Assembly: GCA_964511535.1 (NCBI GenBank)
Contig: CAZEFW010000007.1
Location: forward strand, 49,312 to 113,311
From: CAZCFB01 sp964511535
GTDB taxonomy: Bacteria > Myxococcota_A > Polyangia > GCA-2747355 > CAZCFB01
Direction: 5' to 3'
DNA: 64,000 nt
In this document: positions 26,364 through 34,405 of the stretch, in pieces
Numbering within the stretch: position 1 is the first letter of the stretch
Layout of the letters: the number at the start of each line of letters is the position of its first letter
Made by a program: the position numbers and the translations under genes
The notes under the pieces: generated by a model
The model's input: the letters and a program-made list of their open reading frames with translations, nothing else
Databases searched by the model: none
Told to the model about the DNA's origin: nothing

Positions 26364-27461
26364 CTAGAGGTCCACCTTGCCGTCTATGTGCCGGGACGGA
26401 TCGAACGCGGTTTTATGGCAGGCCTGGCAGTCGGAGGACCGGGGGTGATCGAAGCCTGCCTTCACCTTCCGGGGCGGCGACCCGTGGCATGCATCGCAGG
26501 TCATGGTCTGAGGCGACGTCCATTTCCACGACTTGACCGTCGCGCCGTCCAGGCCATGGCAGTGCACGTTGGCGCAGGTGCCCGTGGTCATGTCGTATCC
26601 CGCGGCGGGGCCCTTGCCGCCGGCGTACAGCTTGCCGGCCGCGCGGTCGCTGAAGGTCACCTCGGCCCAGCCGTCGCCGTCCAGGTGGCCCTCGGCGTCC
26701 ACGGTGGCGGGCACCTTGTGACAGTCGGCGCAGGTGGGCGAAACCCAAAGGGCCGAGGCGCGAGACTTGAGGTGCGCGGCGTGGGCTCCAGCCCCGCGCG
26801 CGGTGCGGGCGACGGCGCCCGTCAGATCCGCGAAGCGTCGGCCCGCCTTGCCGTCTCCGTGGCAGGTGTCGCAGCCCGTGGGGCCGTCGCTGTGGCAGGT
26901 GTAGCAGGATCCCCCGCTCAGAGGGGCCTCCGCCGCCCCGCCGGTGAGCGCCTCGCCGTGGCACGACCTGCACGAGGTGGTCTTCCAGCGCTTGTTTCGC
27001 AGAAACCCGCCGTGGAAGCTGGTGCTGGACCGGTTGGTGGTATCCAGCCAGCCGGCCGGGTGGACCGAGCTGTCCTGGTAGGCCGCCTTCGCCTGCACCA
27101 CCCAGCGCTGAAGCAGGGCCAGGTCGGCGGCCTCGAGGTAGCCGTTGTGGGTCGGCTCCTTGACCGGATCGAGCTTGGTGAGCAGCCGGCTCTCCCCGTC
27201 GCCCGGCAGGATGTTGCGCGTATCGTCGCTGCCATGCCCCAGGGCGGCGAGGTAGCTGCCCAGGTCATAGCTGCCGGCGGGCGTCGCGCCGGAGTGGCAA
27301 CGTACGCAGCGCGTCTCCAGGATCGCCCGCGCCTGATCCCTGTAGGTGGCCGCCGGGGCCTCCCGGGCCGCGGTGGGCGGCCGCACCTCTCCACACGCCC
27401 CCGCGAGGAGGGCGCCGAGGGCGGCGGCCAGGGTGAGTTTTCGATGAGTCGTCGCGTGCAT
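26364..27461 (-). CDS. 8-heme cytochrome c lipoprotein, first gene of conduit operon
   Basis: A 365-residue lipoprotein (lipobox AGAC23). An N-terminal CVRCH mono-heme-like region comes first, then CRSCH, CYTCH, CDTCH, CADCH, a CX4CH (CANVHCH), CDACHGSPP and CQACH. The CX4CH...CxxCHGSPP pair matches the GSu_C4xC__C2xCH repeat typical of metal-reducer outer-membrane cytochromes. Eight hemes equals the periplasmic-side cytochrome of Geobacter porin-cytochrome complexes. The ATG at 27461 fits the lipoprotein signal. A sigma-54-type promoter lies 32-48 bp upstream. Confidence 0.88.
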   Translation of the reverse strand: MHATTHRKLTLAAALGALLAGACGEVRPPTAAREAPAATYRDQARAILETRCVRCHSGATPAGSYDLGSYLAALGHGSDDTRNILPGDGESRLLTKLDPVKEPTHNGYLEAADLALLQRWVVQAKAAYQDSSVHPAGWLDTTNRSSTSFHGGFLRNKRWKTTSCRSCHGEALTGGAAEAPLSGGSCYTCHSDGPTGCDTCHGDGKAGRRFADLTGAVARTARGAGAHAAHLKSRASALWVSPTCADCHKVPATVDAEGHLDGDGWAEVTFSDRAAGKLYAGGKGPAAGYDMTTGTCANVHCHGLDGATVKSWKWTSPQTMTCDACHGSPPRKVKAGFDHPRSSDCQACHKTAFDPSRHIDGKVDL

Positions 27462-27492
27462 TCTGCGGTCCTTGGTTGGCGCCCCGAAAGGA

Positions 27493-27509
27493 AGCAAGGA
27501 CCGGACCAG
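27493..27509 (-). promoter_or_regulatory. Putative sigma-54 promoter of the cytochrome conduit operon
   Basis: On the minus strand TGGTCCGGTCCTTGCTT carries GG and GC exactly 10 nt apart, the -24/-12 geometry, and matches TGGCACG-N4-TTGCT at most positions. The transcript would start near 27482, about 20 nt before the ATG. Confidence 0.65.
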
Positions 27510-27644
27510 AATTGCGCGAACAGGCGGCCCCGGCGAGGCCGCCTGTTCGCCTTAATTTATTGAAAGATTTGAGAAATTATACCAATTCGATAGTGCGGGT
27601 GGAGGCGTCTGGACCCCGCCCGGAGCCCGGCTGATGTAATAGAA

Positions 27645-27674
27645 TGTTTCAGCGATGGTGTTGCGCGGGAAACA
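27645..27674. promoter_or_regulatory. Putative enhancer-binding site of the conduit operon
   Basis: TGTTTC (27645-27650) and GAAACA (27669-27674) form an inverted pair about 140-165 bp upstream of the sigma-54-like promoter. The same half-sites cluster at 31242-31294. Confidence 0.45.
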
Positions 27675-27676
27675 GC

Positions 27677-29038
27677 CTACCTGTCATCCAGCAGGCCCAT
27701 GCGCTTCATGCGCCGCCACAGGGTCACGCGGCTGATGCCGAGGATCTCGGCCGCCTTGGAGCGGTTCCACTTGGCCTCCTCCAGGGCTTCCATCAGGTCG
27801 TTGGGCTGGATGTCCTTGGTGAAGTGCCGCTCGATGGAGGGCGGCAGGTGCCCGGGCCTCACCACGCGGTCCTCATCCACCATGGAGGTGGCGTACCACA
27901 TCATGTTTTCCAGCTCGCGGCAGTTGCCGGGCCAGTTGTAGCTCGCGAGCCGCTCTTCTGCCTCCGCGCTCAGATCGGGCGGCGTGCCCCCCTGCAGCCA
28001 GTGGCGCTCCAGGAAGTGCCGCGCCAGGGGCAGCACCTCCTCCATACGGTCCCGCAGGGGGGGCATGTGGATCGGGAACGCCGACAGACGCCAGAACAGG
28101 TCCTCACGGAAGCGCCCCGCGGCCACCTCCTCGCTCAGGTCGCGGTTGGTGGCCGCGATGATCCGAACGTCCACCCGGCGGGTGCGGTTCTCACCCACCC
28201 GCTCGAACGCCCGGCTCTGCAGGAAGCGCAGCAGCTTCTTCTGGTGCTCCGTCGAGATCTCGCTGATCTCGTCGAGGAACAGCGTGCCCCCGGCGGCAGC
28301 CTCGAACCGGCCGCGGCGCTCGGTGTTGGCCCCCGTGAAGGAGCCCCGGACATGGCCGAACAGCTCGCTGCCCAGCAGGTCCCCGCTCAGCCCCGGGCAG
28401 TCGACCTTGACGAAAGGCCCGTCGCGGCGGTCGCTGTTGCGATGGATGAACCGCGCCATCACCTCCTTGCCCGTGCCGCTCTCGCCCGAGATCTGCACCG
28501 ACATGTTCGCCCTGGCCGCGCGGGTGGCCAGCGTGCACACGTTCTGCATGTCGGCCGAGGAGCAGATCATCGGGTGATCCTCGTCCTGCTGCCGGGGCTT
28601 GCGCGGCTCCTCGCCTGCCTCCACCAGGGCGGTCACGTCCACCATGGTCTCCACGCCGGCCACGATGTGCCCGGTCTCGTCCCGGATCGGGTAGCCGTTC
28701 TTCAGCACGTGGATCTTGCGCCCGGAGCTGTGGTGCACCTCGCAGCGCTTGGAGCAGATCCCCCGATCCAGGAAGAGCGGGCAGTCGCCGGCGGTCATGG
28801 ATGAGCAGAACTCGCCGGTGCACGTGTTGCTGCTGAGCACCTTGCACGGCTTGCCGATGATCTCCTCGGCGCTGTAACCGAACAGCTGCTCGGCGCCCCG
28901 GTTCCACGAGGTGATGAACCCGTGCTCGTCCACCATGAGCATGGCCTCGCTGATGTGGTCCTGGACGGCGCGCAGCAGGGCCGAGTCGTCTTGGTCGGTT
29001 GAAGGGGGAGGTGTTTCGGAGGTTACAGGTCGTTTCAT
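27677..29038 (-). CDS. PAS / sigma-54-dependent transcriptional activator
   Basis: A 453-residue bacterial enhancer-binding protein. A PAS domain (about 15-135) has a Cys cluster (CTGEFCSSMTAGDC...GICSKRC) that could hold a metal or act as a redox switch. The AAA+ domain has Walker A GESGTGKE, the sigma-54 loop as GSFTGA (Ser for the usual Ala), Walker B GTLFLDE and the R-finger region. A Fis-type HTH ends the protein (NRSKAAEILGISRVTLWRRMKR). The ATG at 29038 follows CAGGAC. A GTG at 29062 is possible. It lies between two cytochrome units with sigma-54-like promoters, so it is very likely their regulator. Confidence 0.93.
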   Translation of the reverse strand: MKRPVTSETPPPSTDQDDSALLRAVQDHISEAMLMVDEHGFITSWNRGAEQLFGYSAEEIIGKPCKVLSSNTCTGEFCSSMTAGDCPLFLDRGICSKRCEVHHSSGRKIHVLKNGYPIRDETGHIVAGVETMVDVTALVEAGEEPRKPRQQDEDHPMICSSADMQNVCTLATRAARANMSVQISGESGTGKEVMARFIHRNSDRRDGPFVKVDCPGLSGDLLGSELFGHVRGSFTGANTERRGRFEAAAGGTLFLDEISEISTEHQKKLLRFLQSRAFERVGENRTRRVDVRIIAATNRDLSEEVAAGRFREDLFWRLSAFPIHMPPLRDRMEEVLPLARHFLERHWLQGGTPPDLSAEAEERLASYNWPGNCRELENMMWYATSMVDEDRVVRPGHLPPSIERHFTKDIQPNDLMEALEEAKWNRSKAAEILGISRVTLWRRMKRMGLLDDR

Positions 29039-29144
29039 GAGTCCTGCATCAGACTCTAGCACGACAAGGTGGGGCTGCCAGCGCCGCGCGCTCGAGGGCC
29101 TGGAGCCGGGGCCGGCTCGTCGGGGAGGGACCGAGGACAGCGGT

Positions 29145-31064
29145 CTACTTGTTGCGGCTACCGCACTTGGCGGGGTCGTTCATCGGATCGCACGTGTAGC
29201 CCAGCGCGGTCCAGGACCAGTTGCCGGTGCTCGTGCCGTGACAGCTCGAGCAGCTCAGCGCCTTGGCCTTGGGCGCCACCTCGTGGTTGATGGTCATGTA
29301 CATGGAGGTGTAGGCCCAGTCCCACGGCTTGGAGCCAGTGGCCCGGCCGCTGAACTTCTCGGTGCTCTTGATCTGGCCGGCGGCGATGGCGCCCGCGGTC
29401 AGCGAGGTGGTCCACAGGTCCTCCACGTCCTGGGCCTTGTAGGCCGACGCCGCCGGGATGCTGGCCCAGAAGCCGCCCTTGCCGAACAGCTTGGGCGCCA
29501 GCACCTTGCGCGTGGTGGTGTCCACCGGCTGCTTGCCCTTCATCACCTTGAACGGGAAGATCTTGGCCGCCTTGTCGGCCTTGGTGGCCACAAGCTTCGC
29601 CAGCTGGATCGGCTTGGTCTTGGTGCCCTCGCCGGTGGTGTAGCTGTCGCTGAGGGTCAGGCGCTCCACCCGACCGTCGTACCAGCCGAAGGCGGGCTGC
29701 ACGTCGGCCTGCCACTTGAAGGTGCCCTTCATGAAGTTGTACTCGTCCACCGACTTGCCGCCCACGGTGACCTTCTTGACCCCGTCGGTGCCGATGGTCT
29801 TGTTGCCCGCGGTGGACCAGTCCCAGTCCATCTTGGTGGGCTGCTGGCGGCTGAAGGCGGGGATGTGGCAGGTCTGGCACGCCACGTCCAGGGCGTGGTT
29901 GTTCATTGAGGCGGACTTGTGGGGCGCGCCGCCGTGGCAGTCCACGCAGTCCACGCGGCCCTCGCTCACGGGCAGGTGCACGCCCTGGCCCAGCATCTTG
30001 TGGCCGCCCGTGGCGTGGCAGTCGGCGCAGACGAAGGCGCCCTTGGCGCTGCCCATGTGCACGTCCGCCGCCGCGGCGGGGGTGGCCATGGCGGAGCCGA
30101 GGTCGCCCTTCTTGACGTTGTCGCCGCCGCCGGCGCTGAAGTGGCAGCGGCCGCAGGTGGAGCGGGTGGGCGCGCCCACGCTCTGGGCGGCGGCGGCCAT
30201 GTCCACGGTGGCTGCCGGGGCGCCGGCGGTCTTCTTGTCCTTGCTGTACTTGGTGGAGTGGCAGGCCAGGCAGTCGATGGCCGTCTTGTCGGTGAAGTCG
30301 AACTTGCTGTCCTTGTAGCCGTAGCCGGCGTGGCACTGGCTGCAGCGGGCCTCGTTGGAGGCGATGGCCACGCAGAAGTTGTTCACCAGGTTGTTCTTGC
30401 CCACGGTGGTCTTGGTCTCCGAGCCCTTGAGGTTCGGCGTGGGTCCGACCCACTTCCAGTGAGCGGTCTTGAGCATGTCCTCGCCCGCCTGGGGGTGGCA
30501 CTTGAGGCAGGCGGTGGTGACAGCCTTGCCGCCGGCGGCGTCCGCGGTGAACGGCCCCTTGAGCTCGGCGAGGCTGGAGTGGTCGAAGCTCTTGCCGCCC
30601 ACTGGCTTGCACACCTTGGCCGTGGTGTCGCAGGTCAGGCCGTCCTTGCAGCTGTCCACGCAGTAGGGGGTGCCGTGGTTGGTGTCGCACCGCTGGCACG
30701 CCACGCACTTTCCACCGCACGGGTCCGAGGCCTTGACGCAGGCGCCGCTGACGCAGGAGGTGCCGGTTGAGCACATGCTCTTGCACACCGGGGTGGTACC
30801 CGAGGTGTCGCACATCTCGCACGCCTTGCACGCGGGGCTGCACTTGACCACGGCTGGCGCGGCGCACTTGTTGTTCTGGCAGGAGGTGCCAGCGGCACAG
30901 TTGTCCACGCACACGGGCGTCGCGCCCGAGGTGTCGCATGTCTGGCACGCCTTGCATGGCGTCGCGCAGGTGGGCGGCTTGGTGGTGTTGTCGTTTTCAT
31001 CATCGGAGCATCCGGTGAGCCCGATGAGCAGGGCGCATGCAACGCTGAGCAGTGCTCGATACAT
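29145..31064 (-). CDS. Octaheme tetrathionate-reductase-family cytochrome lipoprotein with Cys-rich repeats
   Basis: A 639-residue lipoprotein (lipobox LTGC19; strong AGGAGG before the ATG at 31064). Three Cys-rich repeats (about 30-155) share C-x-x-C-x-x-CDTSGxTPVC. The rest matches the octaheme tetrathionate reductase family: FDHSSLAELKGPF, eight CxxCH motifs (CLKCH, CSQCH, CLACH, CGRCH, CADCH, CVDCH, CQTCH, CSSCH), NLVNNFCV, HFSAGGGDNVKKGDL and DVHMGS. Family members reduce tetrathionate and also act on nitrite or hydroxylamine in vitro. The Cys-rich lipid-anchored N-terminus is unusual and suggests it is held at the membrane surface. The gene has its own sigma-54-like promoter. Confidence 0.88.
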   Translation of the reverse strand: MYRALLSVACALLIGLTGCSDDENDNTTKPPTCATPCKACQTCDTSGATPVCVDNCAAGTSCQNNKCAAPAVVKCSPACKACEMCDTSGTTPVCKSMCSTGTSCVSGACVKASDPCGGKCVACQRCDTNHGTPYCVDSCKDGLTCDTTAKVCKPVGGKSFDHSSLAELKGPFTADAAGGKAVTTACLKCHPQAGEDMLKTAHWKWVGPTPNLKGSETKTTVGKNNLVNNFCVAIASNEARCSQCHAGYGYKDSKFDFTDKTAIDCLACHSTKYSKDKKTAGAPAATVDMAAAAQSVGAPTRSTCGRCHFSAGGGDNVKKGDLGSAMATPAAAADVHMGSAKGAFVCADCHATGGHKMLGQGVHLPVSEGRVDCVDCHGGAPHKSASMNNHALDVACQTCHIPAFSRQQPTKMDWDWSTAGNKTIGTDGVKKVTVGGKSVDEYNFMKGTFKWQADVQPAFGWYDGRVERLTLSDSYTTGEGTKTKPIQLAKLVATKADKAAKIFPFKVMKGKQPVDTTTRKVLAPKLFGKGGFWASIPAASAYKAQDVEDLWTTSLTAGAIAAGQIKSTEKFSGRATGSKPWDWAYTSMYMTINHEVAPKAKALSCSSCHGTSTGNWSWTALGYTCDPMNDPAKCGSRNK

Positions 31065-31146
31065 CTGTCTTCCTCCTGGTGGCGGCTCGGCTCGTGCCCT
31101 GCAACGGGCGCGGGCCATTTCTGTACGTTTCCTGGGGACGGCAGGA

Positions 31147-31163
31147 AGCAATACCCGAGCCAA
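31147..31163 (-). promoter_or_regulatory. Putative sigma-54 promoter of the octaheme cytochrome gene
   Basis: On the minus strand TTGGCTCGGGTATTGCT has GG and GC 10 nt apart and differs from TTGGCACG-N4-TTGCT at one consensus position. The start would lie near 31136, giving a leader of about 70 nt. Confidence 0.75.
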
Positions 31164-31241
31164 CTACCAGAAGAAGTGGGATTTAAATAAGTTGTTATAT
31201 TTCAAGCGGATATGTGGCTTATGATCTTAGCCTTGCCTGCC

Positions 31242-31294
31242 TGTTTCCAGGGGCTGAAACAGTACGTTTCAGCGGTCGTTTCATGAAACGTTTC
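31242..31294. promoter_or_regulatory. Cluster of GAAAC/GTTTC palindromes (putative activator sites)
   Basis: Overlapping inverted repeats: TGTTTC-N8-GAAACA (31242-31261), TGAAAC-N5-GTTTCA (31255-31271), the perfect CGTTTCATGAAACG (31277-31290) and GAAACGTTTC (31285-31294). They lie 80-145 bp upstream of the sigma-54-like promoter, the usual distance for enhancer sites. Confidence 0.65.
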
Positions 31295-31356
31295 GCGCGC
31301 GGCTCGCCGCTGCCATCGCCGACGCGATGGTCGAGTTGGGGCTGCTCCAGCGGTAG

Positions 31357-32850
<1,494 letters not shown>

Positions 32851-32883
32851 CTGGGCTCCATCCTGACTCTCGACCTCGCCCAT

Positions 32884-32892
32884 TGTATAGCA
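32884..32892 (-). promoter_or_regulatory. Extended -10 element of the kinase gene
   Basis: Minus-strand TGCTATACA fits TGnTATAnT-type extended -10 boxes. It would start a transcript near 32877, which excludes the ATG at 32883. Confidence 0.45.
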
Positions 32893-32913
32893 CCGTCTCA
32901 CCTGATCGGGGGG

Positions 32914-32922
32914 TGCTATGCT
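32914..32922 (+). promoter_or_regulatory. Extended -10 element giving a likely leaderless mRNA
   Basis: TGCTATGCT ends six bases before the GTG at 32929, so transcription should begin at or next to the start codon. No ribosome-binding site is present. Confidence 0.5.
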
Positions 32923-32928
32923 CTGTCG

Positions 32929-33771
32929 GTGGTTCGGCTCCCGGCATACCTCCTGATCGCCGCCGCGGCGGCGCTGTGGGCCGGCTGCGGCGAGGACGCC
33001 GCGTGCAACGGCGACGAGCGCCTCTGCCAGCGCGGGCTCGACGAGGTGGCGCTGGCGTGCACCCACAACGCCATGGCCAGCGCCGAGGCCGGCTGGCCGG
33101 CGCCCAACCATCGCGACGGCCCGCTGCGGCAGCTGCGCGACGGCGTGCGCGCCCTGATGCTCGACCTGCACTACTGGTCCGGGGAGGTGGCGCTGTGCCA
33201 CGGGCCGTGCGCCCTGGGCAACATCCCGCTGCGGCAGTTCCTGGACGAGCTGCGCGGCTTCCTGCTGCAGCACCCGCGGGAGGTCGTGGTGTTGATCCTC
33301 GAGAGCTACGTGGACCGGGTGGACGTGGCGCGGGCGCTGGCCGCGGCCCGCCTGGACGCCATGGTCCACGCCCAGAAGGCTGGCGCGCCCTGGCCCGCGC
33401 TGGGGCAGATGATCGCGCGCGGCCACCGGCTGGTGATCCTCTCCGACCGGCAGGGCGGGGTCTACCCCTGGTACCACCGCGTGTGGGACCACGCCTGGGA
33501 GACGAACTGGAACAACAAGGACCCGGCCAAGCTGAGCTGCAAGCGCAACCGCGGCAAGGCCAGCAACCCGCTGTTCATCCTGAACCACTTCGTCTCGGCG
33601 CCGCTGCCGGACGAGCAGGTGGCGCGCAAGATCAACGCCCGGGACTTCCTGCTGGCCCGGGCGCGCCAGTGCCAGCAGGAGAGCGGCCGCCTGCCCAACT
33701 TCGTCACGGTGGACTTCCACCACGTGGGCGACCTGATGGCCGTGGTGCGAGAACTCAACGAGCTGCGCTGA
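32929..33771 (+). CDS. PI-PLC X-domain-like phosphodiesterase lipoprotein
   Basis: A 280-residue protein starting with GTG, with lipobox WAGC20. The two catalytic histidines of the bacterial PI-PLC X fold appear in CTHNAMA (H46) and LCHGPC (H91). LMLDLHYW supplies the metal/substrate strand and VVVLILESYVD the next. Family members cleave phosphatidylinositol or GPI-like lipids. The real substrate is unknown. The lipobox puts it in the periplasm or outer membrane. Its stop shares the palindrome TGATCA with the stop of the opposite gene, so the two genes abut exactly. Confidence 0.8.
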   Translation: MVRLPAYLLIAAAAALWAGCGEDAACNGDERLCQRGLDEVALACTHNAMASAEAGWPAPNHRDGPLRQLRDGVRALMLDLHYWSGEVALCHGPCALGNIPLRQFLDELRGFLLQHPREVVVLILESYVDRVDVARALAAARLDAMVHAQKAGAPWPALGQMIARGHRLVILSDRQGGVYPWYHRVWDHAWETNWNNKDPAKLSCKRNRGKASNPLFILNHFVSAPLPDEQVARKINARDFLLARARQCQQESGRLPNFVTVDFHHVGDLMAVVRELNELR

Positions 33772-34380
33772 TCATTCCTTGAGGGCGCGGCGCTGGTCCA
33801 CGGCCGCGGTGAGCTGACGGTACGCCGCCGACGGCTCCTCCAGCCAGGGCATGGTCAGCGGCTCACGGTCGGGCAGGCGCAGCACCAGATCCCCGTGGCC
33901 CGAGCGGCGCAGCTGGAGCGTGACGTCCAGCGCCGGGCCCAGGGGCAGGGCGCGGACCGTGACCTTCTCGTCGCCCGGCTCCACCAGCAGCACCCGGCGA
34001 TCGGTCAGGGCGTAGCGCGTGGTCCTGGCCTGGCCCAGCGCCTGCTTCGCCTTGATCCCGGCGACCCCGCCCATGAGCAGCAGGAAGCTCCCCGCCGGGA
34101 CGCTGAAGGCGGGGGGCATGCCGCGCAGCATCCCAACCACCAGCCAGAAGGCGAAGAAGCCGAGGCCGAGGCCGAACAGCACATGCCGGCGCCGGAACAC
34201 CTTGCGGGACGGGTCAGGGCCTCCCGCCCAGAGCACCTTCTCGTCGGGCAGCAGGTGCGCACGCAGCAGCGGATCGAGCCGGTCCTCCGCGGGGGGGGCC
34301 GGCTCGGCGAGCTCTGCCTCCAGCGCGGCGATGCGCTGGTGCGCGGCTTCCAGCTCGTCGCGGTACGGGTCGTCGACCAT
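33772..34380 (-). CDS. Membrane protein with bacterial PH-like domain
   Basis: A 202-residue protein. A short N-terminal coiled coil (8-26) is followed by the segment LLRAHLLPDEKVLWAGGPDP, then two membrane helices (about 70-90 and 95-112). A bPH-type strand set around TTRYALTDRRVLLVEPG follows, the hallmark of YdbS-like PH domains. Function is unknown, probably at the cytoplasmic membrane. It lies 25 bp downstream of the PfaA-like gene on the same strand, so it may belong to that operon. Confidence 0.72.
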   Translation of the reverse strand: MVDDPYRDELEAAHQRIAALEAELAEPAPPAEDRLDPLLRAHLLPDEKVLWAGGPDPSRKVFRRRHVLFGLGLGFFAFWLVVGMLRGMPPAFSVPAGSFLLLMGGVAGIKAKQALGQARTTRYALTDRRVLLVEPGDEKVTVRALPLGPALDVTLQLRRSGHGDLVLRLPDREPLTMPWLEEPSAAYRQLTAAVDQRRALKE

Positions 34381-34405
34381 GCTCGCGCTCGCCCCTCAGG
34401 CAGGA

